Positions 17,552 to 28,600 of a stretch of DNA of 64,000 nt are shown here, one piece after another. The notes under the pieces were generated by a model. It worked only from the letters and a program-made list of their open reading frames with translations. It was not told where the DNA came from and did no database searches. Source of the DNA: Nocardia iowensis. GTDB taxonomy: Bacteria; Actinomycetota; Actinomycetes; Mycobacteriales; Mycobacteriaceae. Every line of letters begins with the position of its first letter. Positions within the stretch are counted from its first letter, which is position 1. Location: positions 7,006,001 to 7,070,000 of the forward strand of contig NZ_CP078145.1 of the NCBI RefSeq assembly GCF_019222765.1, given 5' to 3'. The position numbers and the translations under genes were made by a program.

Positions 17552-17813
17552 GAATTTCACCTCCCCCGGCCACCTCGCTGGAACGCTGGCAGGCCTCTTT
17601 CGGCTGGCCTCAATGCTAGCCGACCAGCCTTGCCGACCTGAGCCGTCAATTGTCGGGGCAGGACCGATAAGCCCTGGTCTAGGCCACTGCTGACGTCGCC
17701 GCGTGCCGCGACGGGGACCACCGTGGCGCAGGCCGCCAGGCCCGGGGTCACCACTCGCGTCTCCTTCAGTCGTTCTCGCCGCACGGCACCATGTTTCGTG
17801 CTAATTTCTTAGC

Positions 17814-19277
17814 GTGTCTAATATCAGTCGCCGCAACCCGCTCATGTCGGTGGCCGCTTTGGGACTTATCGCGGCGCTCACCGCAACAGCCTGTAACTCC
17901 GATTCCTCGACCAAGGACGATTCGAAATCCCCGTCCAGTTCCGTAAGTGTTTCGGCACAGGATAATACGAAACTTTTCCACGAAATATACAAGCAATTGG
18001 TGGAAACGGATACCACGCATTCCACCGGCAGCACGACGGTGGCCGCGAATGCGGTCAAGCAACGCCTGCTCGATGCGGGCTTCGCCGATTCCGATATTCA
18101 AATCTTCGAGCCGGTCGAGCGCAAGGGAAATCTGGTGCTCCGGTTCACCGGTTCGGGGCAGCGCAAACCCCTACTACTCTTGGGCCATCTCGATGTCGTC
18201 GAGGCCAAACGAGAGGACGGGTGGACCACCGATCCGAAGAAGCTCACCGAAGTGGACGGCTTCTACGCCGCCCGTGGTTCGATCGACGACAAAGCCATGG
18301 TGTCCGCCCTCGTCTCCGGTCTGATCCAGATGAAGCGCGAAGGCTTCAAGCCCAACCGCGACATCGTGCTTGCCCTGACCGCCGACGAGGAGGCCGGGAA
18401 GGACAATGGCGCAAAGTGGTTGATGGAGAACAAACTCGACCTGATGAGCGCCGAGTACGGGCTCAATGAGGGCGGACGGGCAGTTCTGGTCGACGGGAAG
18501 CCCGCTCTGCAAGGTGTGCAGGTGGCCGAAAAGACCTACGCCATCTATCAACTGGAAGCCAAGGCGCCCGGTGGGCACAGTTCGGTGCCGACGCCGGAAA
18601 ACGCCATCTACACGCTCACGTCCGCGCTGAATCGCCTGGCCGCACACCGGTTCCCAGCATCGCTGAGCGATCCAACTCGTGACAATTTCGGCGCGCTGGC
18701 CGCCTCGCGCAGCGGGCAGGAAGCCGAAGACATGCGTGCGGTCGCCGCGGGCAATCCGAGCCCCGAAGCCTTGGACCGGCTTTCGGCAGTGCCCGAGTAC
18801 AACGCCCAACTGCGGACCACCTGTGTGACCACCATGCTGAATGCGGGCGAAGCCGAAAACGCCTTGCCGCAAACGGCGAAGGCGACGGTCAACTGCCGAA
18901 TTCTCCCCCAGGACAAACCGGAGGACATCGAAAAGCAGTTCCTGGCGGCGCTCGCCGCCGACGGCAAGCTGACCGTCACCCCCAAAGTGGACCCGGCAGG
19001 CGGCATCTCGCCCATCAACGGCGATGTCATGGCTGCTATCACAACGCTGACGAAGGAAATGTTCCCCACCGCCGCCGTGAGCTCCTTCATGTCCACCGGC
19101 GCGACGGACAGCAAATACGCTCGCAGCAAGGGGATTCCGATGTACGGGATCAGCGGCCTGTTCATGCAGTCCGCCGACGCCAACCGCATCCACGGCGTGA
19201 ACGAACGAGCCCCGATCGCCGGACTCGAAGCCAGCCGCGAGTTCCTCTACCGTCTCGTCAAACAACTCTCCCAGTAG
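17814..19277 (+). CDS. M20-family metallopeptidase lipoprotein
   Basis: 487 residues from GTG 17814. The N-terminus has a lipoprotein signal ending in the lipobox LTATAC. Zinc ligands of the M20 fold are visible: LLLGHLDVV, GSIDDKAM, and the catalytic EE in LTADEEAGKD. APGGHSSVP starts the dimerisation domain. Such enzymes are secreted or membrane-anchored di- or carboxypeptidases. A GC hairpin follows the stop. The upstream 262 bases (17552-17813) show no gene. Confidence 0.85.
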   Translation: MSNISRRNPLMSVAALGLIAALTATACNSDSSTKDDSKSPSSSVSVSAQDNTKLFHEIYKQLVETDTTHSTGSTTVAANAVKQRLLDAGFADSDIQIFEPVERKGNLVLRFTGSGQRKPLLLLGHLDVVEAKREDGWTTDPKKLTEVDGFYAARGSIDDKAMVSALVSGLIQMKREGFKPNRDIVLALTADEEAGKDNGAKWLMENKLDLMSAEYGLNEGGRAVLVDGKPALQGVQVAEKTYAIYQLEAKAPGGHSSVPTPENAIYTLTSALNRLAAHRFPASLSDPTRDNFGALAASRSGQEAEDMRAVAAGNPSPEALDRLSAVPEYNAQLRTTCVTTMLNAGEAENALPQTAKATVNCRILPQDKPEDIEKQFLAALAADGKLTVTPKVDPAGGISPINGDVMAAITTLTKEMFPTAAVSSFMSTGATDSKYARSKGIPMYGISGLFMQSADANRIHGVNERAPIAGLEASREFLYRLVKQLSQ

Positions 19278-19300
19278 TTTCCGAACCAGCGACAAGCGCT

Positions 19301-19331
19301 CGAGGGACCGCCGCACCGTGGCGGTCCCTCG
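19301..19331 (+). terminator. 12-bp stem hairpin after the M20 peptidase
   Basis: CGAGGGACCGCC and its perfect reverse complement flank a 7-base loop, 23 bases after the stop. No T-run follows. From here to 19517 I see nothing else. Confidence 0.65.
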
Positions 19332-19517
19332 AACGCGTTCCGCCCAGCACTGAATGGCGGCACAGGCCGCAACCGTCAACGCTGCGATCACACCCTCACG
19401 GACCCGCGCCCAGACGGCGCCATTTCCCCCAGTTCGGTCAGCGAACCGAACGATCGACGTCGAATCTGCGCCGTGCCAGGCTGGCGGCGATCAATCGACA
19501 GTCGAAAGGGGCGGACG

Positions 19518-19715
19518 ATGGCTAATCTGCATGGCGACTCCGAGGTCGCGGGCGTGGCGGCGGTGGCGGGAACGCACAAGGCCGATGGCGCCGGTGTCTT
19601 CGGTACCAGCGTGGCGGCATCCGGCGTGGTCGGCGAAGGCCGCGGCGACATCTTCCTCGCTGGCGCCGACTACGCTGGCCGTGGGTTCGTCCGCGTACTC
19701 GTCAGCCCGCGCTGA
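19518..19715 (+). CDS. short GVFGTS-repeat protein, possibly truncated
   Basis: 65 residues with AAAGGGG before the ATG. It reads MANLHGDSEVAGVAAVAGTH and then GAGVFGTSVAASGVVGEGRG, resembling the opening of the repeat proteins of actinomycetes that carry many G-V-x-G-T/E-S units and form beta-structure. Here the repeat stops after about two units and the C-terminus no longer fits, so it may be a decayed or cut-down copy. It lies 14 bases before the next gene. Confidence 0.4.
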   Translation: MANLHGDSEVAGVAAVAGTHKADGAGVFGTSVAASGVVGEGRGDIFLAGADYAGRGFVRVLVSPR

Positions 19716-19729
19716 AATCGGGTGCGGCC

Positions 19730-20488
19730 ATGGGCATCTACACGTTCACGCTGGAGCAGTTCCACATCGACAACACGCGTTCGCGCGACGACGACACCGA
19801 CACCGTGCAGTTCGGGCTCGCCGCCGGAAAGCGGTCCTTCGGTTCGCAGTCCCACCACGCGGGCGACGTCGACAACGGTGACCACCATGTCGGACTGACC
19901 TTTTCCTCGGTCGTCCTGGCCGACGCGGCGACACCGGCGATCATCAGCTATCAGATCTACAACGGCGACACCGGAAGTATCGAGGGCGGTCTGGCCGCGA
20001 TCAGCGATCGCCTCTCCGAAAAAGTGCTGGACTTCTTCATCGAGGCGGCACAACCGGGACACGAAGTCGTCGAAGTCAACTACCTCGGTGTCGGGCAGAC
20101 CACACCGGAGAACTTCAATTCCGCGGATTTCACCGATGCGTCCTGGCTCGACTTCGCCCGGCTCATCCGTATCGCCACCTTCTTGTTCCCCAACTGCGAC
20201 GGCTTCGTCGCGGTCGGCACGGTCGGCATGAACAAACTCGGCTGGGACCGCGCCATAGACAACGCGGGCGGCACCACGTTCCGCAAGACGATCCGCTACC
20301 CGGGCTCGGACTCGAATCCGGGCTGCGGCAGCAATTCCGACTACACCGTCACCTGGTCGGTGACCCGTAAGCGAGCCAACGGCCCGAGCTTGCGGAACTT
20401 CCTCCGCGAGCACGGACTGACACCGTCACCCGGTCTCCGTTCCCTCGCTTATGGCAACCCGGTCTCCATCCGCCAGCTCATGCACTGA
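19730..20488 (+). CDS. protein of unknown function
   Basis: 252 residues, soluble, acidic, no signal peptide or membrane segment. It opens MGIYTFTLEQFHIDNTRSRD and includes a His/Asp-rich stretch (HHAGDVDNGDHHVG, residues about 43-56) that could bind metal. I do not recognise the family. Codon use matches its neighbours. The short repeat-type gene upstream may share its transcript. Confidence 0.6.
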   Translation: MGIYTFTLEQFHIDNTRSRDDDTDTVQFGLAAGKRSFGSQSHHAGDVDNGDHHVGLTFSSVVLADAATPAIISYQIYNGDTGSIEGGLAAISDRLSEKVLDFFIEAAQPGHEVVEVNYLGVGQTTPENFNSADFTDASWLDFARLIRIATFLFPNCDGFVAVGTVGMNKLGWDRAIDNAGGTTFRKTIRYPGSDSNPGCGSNSDYTVTWSVTRKRANGPSLRNFLREHGLTPSPGLRSLAYGNPVSIRQLMH

Positions 20489-20517
20489 GTCGGCGGATGG
20501 TCGGCGACGAGGATTCG

Positions 20518-21300
20518 CTACTTCACTTCCTCCAGGAAAGTGGCGATGAGTTTTCGTGCTTTCGGCGATCGGACGATATCGAAATGATCGGCCCCATCGA
20601 TCAGTTCGACGGTCGACCCGCGCCAATGGGCATGCAGTTCCTCGGCGTTCGCCGGTGGCACGTAGTCGTCATTCGTCCCGTGGATGATCAGGCCCGGTAC
20701 ATCGACGGCCTTGACGACCTCAGACGGGGAGAACTCGGTCCATACGTTCGCACCGAGACGGCCTTCGATCTGGTCGGCCAGCTCTTGGAGCTGGTCGCTG
20801 TCGATCGGGAAGAAGTCGGCCATTTTGTCGACCAGGAATCGCATGGTCGCCGGTGACGAGATCGAGACGAATGCCTTGGCGCGCAGACCGTGAGCCCATG
20901 CCGACAGCGACCACAGGCTGCCCAGGGAATGGCCGACCACCGCGTGCAGCTCCGGGAACCGCTCGGCTATCGCGCGGATCACCGCGCGAACTTCGATCGG
21001 ATCGGTGCTCTCACCGAGTGCTTCGCCGTGCGCGGGCGCGTCGAACAGCACCACCTGATAGTTCTGCTCCAGCAGATCCCCGGCGATGGCGGTCATACTT
21101 CCCAGATTGCTGCGGACGCCGTGCACGTGCAGAACGGTGGGGCCGCTGCCGCTTTGGTAGTACTTGTAGAACTTCCCGTCCACCTTGACGGTGTGCGATT
21201 GGCACCGATCGAGGAATTCCTTGGTGGCCGTGTCGTGCGGGAGCTTCGCGATCCGAAACCACTCCTTGACGAGGCGGCTCGTTTCGACGGTACGACTCAT
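20518..21300 (-). CDS. alpha/beta hydrolase, possibly a type II thioesterase-like partner
   Basis: 260 residues. The nucleophile elbow is GHSLGS with S125; HGTNDDYVP gives the acid and GADHFD the histidine. It has no signal peptide. The start overlaps the stop of the 2OG-oxygenase-like gene as ATGA, so it is the last gene of the four-gene megasynthase operon. It may release or edit the product, or hydrolyse an ester or amide in it; the sequence does not decide. Confidence 0.8.
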   Translation of the reverse strand: MSRTVETSRLVKEWFRIAKLPHDTATKEFLDRCQSHTVKVDGKFYKYYQSGSGPTVLHVHGVRSNLGSMTAIAGDLLEQNYQVVLFDAPAHGEALGESTDPIEVRAVIRAIAERFPELHAVVGHSLGSLWSLSAWAHGLRAKAFVSISSPATMRFLVDKMADFFPIDSDQLQELADQIEGRLGANVWTEFSPSEVVKAVDVPGLIIHGTNDDYVPPANAEELHAHWRGSTVELIDGADHFDIVRSPKARKLIATFLEEVK

Positions 21301-22631
21301 GCTGCGGGTCCTTCGCTGTAGAGCGCGTCGAGATACTCCTTCGCACGGCTCGGGAGAACGTACTCGCCGTCCTTCTCGATCCGGTCGTACAGGCGCTCGA
21401 CACGCTCGTAGTGGTCATCGAGGTTCTGGTCCAACAGGTGGTATTCGCTCTTGTTGTACACACCGAACTGAAGGTCTGTCATCAGTCCGAACGGATTGAT
21501 GTCATCGGTGTGGTTCTTGCCGAACACCATCCGGAGGAACTCGTCGATACTCTCGTAACCCAGCGTGGCGAGGAGGAATTCGAGCGAAGCCCGCTTGCGC
21601 CTGATCTGATAGGCCCGCTCTTCCGGGTCGACGATGAAATCGAGACCGCTGGTCATCCCCGGCGGGTAGTGCACCCGGTTGAAGCAGCGGAAATCGATGG
21701 TCAGCCGGTCCTTCGGCGAACTCGGCAGGGTTCCGTCGCCGTGGGCGCGGTAGTTGTCGAACACCAGCGCGTCGCCGACTCTGGAGTCGCAGTAGTAACC
21801 AGGCGAGGGCGTGTCCACGTACTTCTTCGCCCAGTACTTCGCCATCAGGAAGTCCCGCACGGTGGGCAGGTCGATTTCGGTGACCTTGCCTTCCAGGAAC
21901 AGGTAGAGCGCCTTGTCGACCGCTGCCTTCTCGTCCGGATCCAAGCCGTACTCCAGCATCTTCCCGTAGACGAACTGCAGGTTCGGCGCCTCGACTTCGG
22001 CCTCTTCGAAAATTACGAAGGGCTGTCGGTCGAGCGGCGTCGGCGTCACCGCGGTGTGGAAGCTGCGGTACTCGGTGGGGAAACCGAGCTGCTTCTTCAC
22101 CAGCGACGGAATCTGCAGTGCGATACCGCTGGCCGCGTGCGTGCCGTACGAGCGCTTGTTGGCGGTGACGACGAAGGCGTTGACCACCGCCGTCTCCACC
22201 TCGGGAAAGTGCTCGTAGACGATGTCCTGATTCAGGTCGTAGAAGCGCTTCGCCGAGGGAATGAACAGTACGCAGTTCTCGAACATCGTGGACAACGGGA
22301 AGTAGTTGCCGATCGACGCTTCCGCGTAGCTCTCCTGAATGATGGCCTGGCAGCGCAATTGCCGCGCCAGATTGTCGGCGAGACCGTCGTCCAGGTTCAT
22401 CTGGACGACCTGAGTCGGCTGCGTCTCGGGATAGAAGCAACACGGGTTGAGTGCACGGTTCGGTGGTAGCCGGGCCGCGACGTCGGCGGCATCCACCGGG
22501 TATTTGTCCAGCACGGGCATCAGCTTCTCGGCGTGTGCGGCTGCCGAGGAGTGCAGGAAGGTACCGCTCTTCTGATAGGTGCCCGTCACGACCGGCTCGG
22601 TGGCTGGGCCCTCCTCCAGCGTTTCGTTCAT
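21297..22631 (-). CDS. Fe(II)/2-oxoglutarate oxygenase-like protein with HxA motif
   Basis: 444 residues. The C-terminal half has a typical double-stranded beta-helix end: GDALVFDNYRAHGDG with H297, then R309 twelve residues later (H-x11-R), where 2-oxoglutarate is usually held. The matching N-terminal motif would be FHTAVTP, where H192 is followed by Ala194 instead of the usual Asp/Glu. HxA or HxG is the mark of iron halogenases such as SyrB2. No close family is recognised and the first motif is uncertain (a second HAA lies at H165). It is the third gene of the megasynthase operon, 33 bases downstream, so it probably acts on its product. Confidence 0.5.
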   Translation of the reverse strand: MNETLEEGPATEPVVTGTYQKSGTFLHSSAAAHAEKLMPVLDKYPVDAADVAARLPPNRALNPCCFYPETQPTQVVQMNLDDGLADNLARQLRCQAIIQESYAEASIGNYFPLSTMFENCVLFIPSAKRFYDLNQDIVYEHFPEVETAVVNAFVVTANKRSYGTHAASGIALQIPSLVKKQLGFPTEYRSFHTAVTPTPLDRQPFVIFEEAEVEAPNLQFVYGKMLEYGLDPDEKAAVDKALYLFLEGKVTEIDLPTVRDFLMAKYWAKKYVDTPSPGYYCDSRVGDALVFDNYRAHGDGTLPSSPKDRLTIDFRCFNRVHYPPGMTSGLDFIVDPEERAYQIRRKRASLEFLLATLGYESIDEFLRMVFGKNHTDDINPFGLMTDLQFGVYNKSEYHLLDQNLDDHYERVERLYDRIEKDGEYVLPSRAKEYLDALYSEGPAA

Positions 22632-22664
22632 GTCGATCCACTCTCCTAGGAATCCATTGGGGGT

Positions 22665-25600
22665 CTATACCGCGTCGATGCGGTCCACGTATTTCCGGAC
22701 GAACTGCTCGTCGACCGGTGGCGACGGATAGCGGTCGCCGCCGAAGACGTGCTCGCCCACGGGCAAGCCCTCGAGCATGGCGGCCGCGCTCGCCTCGGTG
22801 AGGCCGTCCAGCACGGCGGCGATGCGGGCCAGCGAACTCGTCGGATTGGCAGTGGCGTAGGCCAGTGCCCGCTGCTGCCATTCGGCGAACGGCACGACCT
22901 CGACCCCGCCCACGGTGGCGCCGATCAGCTCGAAGAAGCTGTCGAAGCTCGGCGCGTGCGAGTTGATGAAGTCGTAGTCGTGGCCGGTGCGCGCCGGATC
23001 GTTCGTCACCACCTCGGCGATGGTTTGGCACAGGTAGTCGACGGGCAGCACCGCCGAGAGGTCGGCGTCGAGCGACGGGAAACTGCCCATCGCGATACCG
23101 CCGACGATCAGGTTGTGCAGGAAGTCGCCGCGGTCGAGCCGGAAGTGACCGGTGCCTGCCGAGGCGCCGACAAACGGCAAGCGGTAGACCGAGGCCTTGG
23201 CGCCGCGCCACCGCGCCGCCGCCACCATCCGCTCCGCCATCCACTTGGACGTGAGGTAGCCGTATTCCCGATCGTCCTCGGTGACCTCGTAACCCAGGTA
23301 CTTGGGCAGCGTGGCGAAGGTGGAGATGAGATGCACCGCTTTGCCGCGACCGCGCGAGGCCAGGCGCAGAACTTCGTGCGCGCCAACCACATTGGGGCCG
23401 ATGTAGTCCTCGAGCGGCCGCATCCAGTCCACCAGCGCGCCGGAGTGGCAGATGGCGTCGACCCGGTCCGCCAACTCATCGAAGATCCGCTCGCCCAACC
23501 CGAACAACGGTTGGGTCAGATCGCCGACCACCGGATTGAGCAGCGGCGCGTAGTCCGGCTTCCAGAGCCCATAGTTGTCGAGCGTGGTCACCAGCCGCCG
23601 CATCGCCTCGCCCGCGTCCTCGGCACGCACCAGGCAGTAGGCGACGATCTCCGATTCGAGCAGTTCGTGCAGGAGGAAGGCACCGACGAAGCCGGTGGCA
23701 CCGGTGACGAACACCGATTCCGGCCGCGCCGCCACCTCGGCCGCATTGTCGAACCGCAGTGCCGGGTCGAGGCAGCCCTTTCGGACCGTCGCCATATCCA
23801 ATCCTGAAGCGGCCGCCGATATTTCGGCGGTATCGATGGCCGCGACTTCCGGTTCCGTTGACCCGCCCACCTCCGCTTCCAGCAGCTTCGCCAGCAGGAA
23901 CTGGGCGAGCGCCTTCAGGTTCGGATGATCGAACGCGATCTTGGCGGGCAGCGCGAGACCGGTGAGATCCGCCAACTGGTTGCGCATCAGCACCGCGGTC
24001 AGTGAGTCGATGCCGATGTCCTGCAAGGGCAGATCGACATCCACATCGTCCGGTGACGCGAATCCCAGTGTCTTCGCTATCTCCTCGCGGACCACGCCGA
24101 GTACGACGGCCGCGTGCTCCTCGGAAGCGGTTTCACTCAACAGCTTTCGCAGATCCGCGCCACCGCCGCCCCTGGCCCGGCCACCACCGCTACCGGTCAA
24201 CAGCGAGCGGAGCAGCGGCGGTATGCCGCCGCGCTCCTCGAAGTAGTGCTGGAGCCGGTTCAGATCGAACGCGGCGGATACGGTCAGCGCCCGGCCGCCG
24301 CGCACCGCCAGCTCCAACAGCTCCAGGCCCTCTTCCGGCGCCAGCCGGTCCAGGCCGAGTTGGGCGAAGCGGACGCGATCGGTTTCGCTGAGCCCGGCCG
24401 CCATGCCCTCGCCTTCCCATGGCCCCCAGGCCACCGAGGTGGCCGGCAGGCCCTTGGCGCGGCGTAGCTGCGCCAGCGCGTCGAGGAATGCGTTGGCGGC
24501 GGCGTAATTTCCCTGCCCCGGTGCGCCCATGACGCTGGCGATGGAGGAGAACATCAGGAACAGGTCGAGTTCCATGTCCTGGGTCAGCTGGTGCAGATGC
24601 CAGGCGCCGTCCAGTTTGGGCAGGAAGACCGCGTCGAGCCGGTCCGGCGTCAAGGCCGACAGCGCGCCGTCGTCCAGCACGCCCGCCGCGTGAACCACGC
24701 CGCGCAGCGGGCGGTCCTCGTCGAACATGGCGATGACCGACTTGACGCTGTCGAGGTCCGCCGAATCACCGGCCACCACGGTGGCTTTCGCGCCGAGTTC
24801 GGCGAGTTCGGCGACCAGTGCGTCCGCACCGGGGGCGTCCGGGCCGCGGCGCGAGGTCAGCACCAGGTCGCGGACGCCGTGCGTGCTCACCAGCCAGGTG
24901 GCCACGCGACGGCCGAGATCACCGAGACCGCCGGAGATCAGCACCGCGCCGTCCGGCCGGACGAACTGCCGCTGCTCGACCCGGGTCAGCACCACCTTGC
25001 CGACGTGCCGCGCCTGAGCCATGAAGCGCAAGGCGTCGGAGGTGTTGGTCATCGGGAAGGTGCGCAGCGGAAGGGGTTTCAGCTTGCCCGCCGTGAACAG
25101 GTCGGCAATGGCAACGAGCATTTCGTGGATGCGGTCGGGTCCGGCCTCCGGAAGGTTGTAGACCGTGTAGGTCACACCGGGATGGTTCTCGTCGATCCAG
25201 GACTGTTCCCGCAGATCGATCTTGCCCATTTCCAGGAACCGGCCGCCGCTACCCAGCATGCCGAGGCTGGCGTCGATGAACTCGGTGGCCAGCGAGTTCA
25301 ACACGATGTCGAAATCGCGGCCACCCGCGCCGAATTTTTCGACGAAACCCAGGTCACGCGACGAGGCGAGGTGGTCGTCGGCCAGTCCGAACTCGTGCAG
25401 CGCGGGCCACTTCGGCTCGCTGGCGGTGCCGTAGACCTCGGCGCCGTGCAACTGCGCCAGTTGCACCGCCGCCATGCCGACGCCACCGGCCGCGGAGTGG
25501 ATCAGCACCCGCTCACCCGGCCGCATGCCGCCGAGCACATGCAGGCCGTACCACGCCGTGAGGAAGGTCATCGGGATGGTGGCGGCCTCTTCGAAGGTGA

Positions 25601-28600
25601 GGTGCTCCGGCATGCGCACCACTTGGCGGGCGTCGCTGACCACCTCGGAGGCGAAGGAACCACGGGTCAGACCCAGGACCGGATCACCGACCTTCAGGTC
25701 CTCGACGCCCGCGCCGACCTCGGTCACCACCCCGGCGAATTCCAGGCCGAAGGCCGGGATCTCCACCATGCCAAGGGCGTTGAGCACGTCGAGGAAGTTC
25801 ACCCCGGCGGCCTTCACTTCGGCACGGATCTCGCTGTCGGCCAACGCCTGCACCGGCCTGGCTCGAACGGCCAACGGCTCGTCCAAGCGACCCTTGGCGG
25901 CGATCTCCAACTGCCAGCCACCCTCGGTCGGAATCGTCAGGTCACGGCCCGCGTCCACCCGCTGCAGCTGCGGCACGAGCACCTGCCCGTGGCGCAGCGC
26001 GCATTCCGGCTCGGCCGCCAGCATCAATGCCGGGCCGAGGTTCTTGCGGTCCGCCTCCTCGTCGCCCAGGTCGATCAGCCGCAGTGGCAGCTCCGGATGT
26101 TCGTTGCGGGCGGTGCGCATCAGGCCCCACAGCGGCCCGGCGCCCAGCCCGGAGACCCGGTCGTCGGCGCTGGTGCCCACCGCGTTACGGGTGACCCACA
26201 CCAGCGGTGGCGCGAATCCGGACTCGGCCGCGGCCTGCAGCTGGGCCAGCGCCTTGGCGGCGAAGTCGTGCGCCTGGGACAACACGTCCGCGCCGGAATC
26301 CCACAGGCAGAGCAGGCCATCCAGCTCGTCGGCGTCGTCGAGTTCACGGACCTTGATCACCTGGATACCGGCCCGCGACAGCGTGGTCTTCACCTCCCTG
26401 GCCCAGGCCACGTCACCGGCCGGGGACAGCAGACCCCAGGAGCCGCCGAGCTCGACATTGTCGGTATCGACGGGACGCCAGTCGACATCGAACTGGAAAC
26501 GGTCCACCCCGGCCTGCGCGAGCCGACGCAGCACCGCTCGGTCGACGCGCCTGGCGTGCAGCCGATGCAGCCTGCCGATGTTGTCGCCCTTGGCGTTGTA
26601 GATATCGAGGGAAGCCCAGAATTCACCGTCGCCGAGCTCGAAATCGGCTACCCGGACCCAGATTTCGGACAGACCCTGCTCCCGCAACGACAGCCGCTCG
26701 GCCTCGAACGGCACGAACAGATCGTCGCCGGTCTTCTTCTTCAGTCGCTGGGTCAGCAGCAGCGAGTGCATGGCCGAATCCAGCAGGGCCGGGTGCAGGC
26801 CGTAGCTGCCCGCGGACGGCTCGGCGCTGTCCGGCAAAGCCGCTCTGGCCCACACCTCCTCGCCGACGTGCCATGCCTGCTCGATGCACTGGAAGGTCGG
26901 GCCGTAGCCGTAACCGAGCGCGGCCAAATCGCTGTACACCGCGGACACATCGATGCGCTCGGCACCTCTCGGCGGCACGGCGACGGTGGCACCGGCGTCG
27001 ATCTGGGCGGGGACGAGATTGCCTTCCGCGTGCAACTGCCATGCCCCGTCCTCACCCTCCGGCGAGCTGTAGACCTGCACCTGACGCGCGCCACCGGCCG
27101 CCGGACCGACGGTGACCTGCAGGCGAATCGGCATGCCGGAGTTGAGCACAAGGGGCGCGAACACGACGACATCCGCCACGTCCCACTCCCCCGCCGCGGC
27201 GGCATCGCCCGCGGCGCGCATGGCTTCGAAGAACGCGGTGCCCGGCATGAGCACGGCGCCCATCACCTTGTGCTCCTGCACCCACACCGGCTCGTCCGCC
27301 GCGACCATGGTGGTGTAGACGAACATCTCGGTGCCCGCGATCCGGACGCCACCGCCGAGCAGCGGATGGCCGGTGTCGTTCAGACCGGCCCCGATTTCCC
27401 GGACGGGCGGCGGCTCGAACCAGAAGCGCTCCCGTTGGAAGGCGTAGGTGGGCAAGGCAACCCGTTCGCCGCCGAACGGCTCGAAGTAGCCGTGCCAATC
27501 GATCGGCACGTCCAGCACATGCAACTCGGCGATGCTGCGTTGCACGACCGCCGCGCCGTCCTTGCCCGGAACGAGCGAGGGCACCCAGGCCAGCGACTTC
27601 TCGTCGGCCAGACACGCAGCGCCCATGCCGGACAGCACCGGTTGCGGCCCCAGCTCCAGGAAGGTGTTCACGCCGTTCTTGTGCAGCGTGCGGATGCCGT
27701 CGGCGAAACGAACGGCGCGGCGCGCCTGGCGAATCCAGTAGTCGGGTCGCTCCAGTTCGCCGGGCTCGGCCAGCTCGCCGGTCAAGCTGCTGACGATCGT
27801 CAGCTGCGGCGGATTGAACCGCACCGTCTCGGCCACCGCCTGGAAGGCCGCGAGCATGCCGTCCATGTGATGCGAGTGGAAGGCGTGGGACACCGTGAGT
27901 TCCTTGGCCTTTCGGCCCTGCGCGACGAAATGTGCTGTCACGCGCTCGACGGCGTCGGCGTCACCGGATACGACGGTCTGCGTCGGCGCGTTGAGGCCCG
28001 CGATATCGAGCTTGCCCGCGAGACCCAATTCCTCGATGGCCGTTGCCACTTCGGCGCCGTCGGCTTCCAGCGAGGCCATGGCGCCACCGCTGGGCATGGC
28101 CTGCATCAACCGGCCGCGCGCCGCCACCAGTCGACAAGCATCGGACAGGTCGAAGATGCCGGCGACATGGGCGGCCGCGAGCTCGCCGATGCTGTGGCCG
28201 AGTACCAGTTCCGGCCGCACACCCCAGCTCTGCCACAACCGCCACAACGCCACTTCCACGGCGAACAAGGCCGGTTGGGTGAAGTCGGTGCGATGCAGCA
28301 ACGCGGCGTCGTCGCTGTCCGGATCGGCCCACATCACGTCGAGCAGCGGCCGTTCCAGCTCGGTGAACTGCTCCGCGATCTCCCGCAACGCCTCGCGGAA
28401 AACGGGATACACCTCGGCGACGTCCTTGCCCATGCCGGGCAGCTGACTGCCCTGGCCGGTGAAGAGCATGGCCACCCGGGGTTCCTCGGCATGGTCGCCG
28501 GTTCGGATCGCGCCGACCGGCGACTCGCCCGTCCGGGCGAAGGAGGCCAGTTTGTCCAGCAGTTCGGCCTTGTCCTTGGCCATCAGCACCAGCCGCCTGC

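Noticed and set aside
21502..23244. 580-codon minus frame spanning the oxygenase-like gene and the megasynthase end
   Set aside because: It crosses two real genes in another frame and is Arg/Gly-rich shadow sequence.
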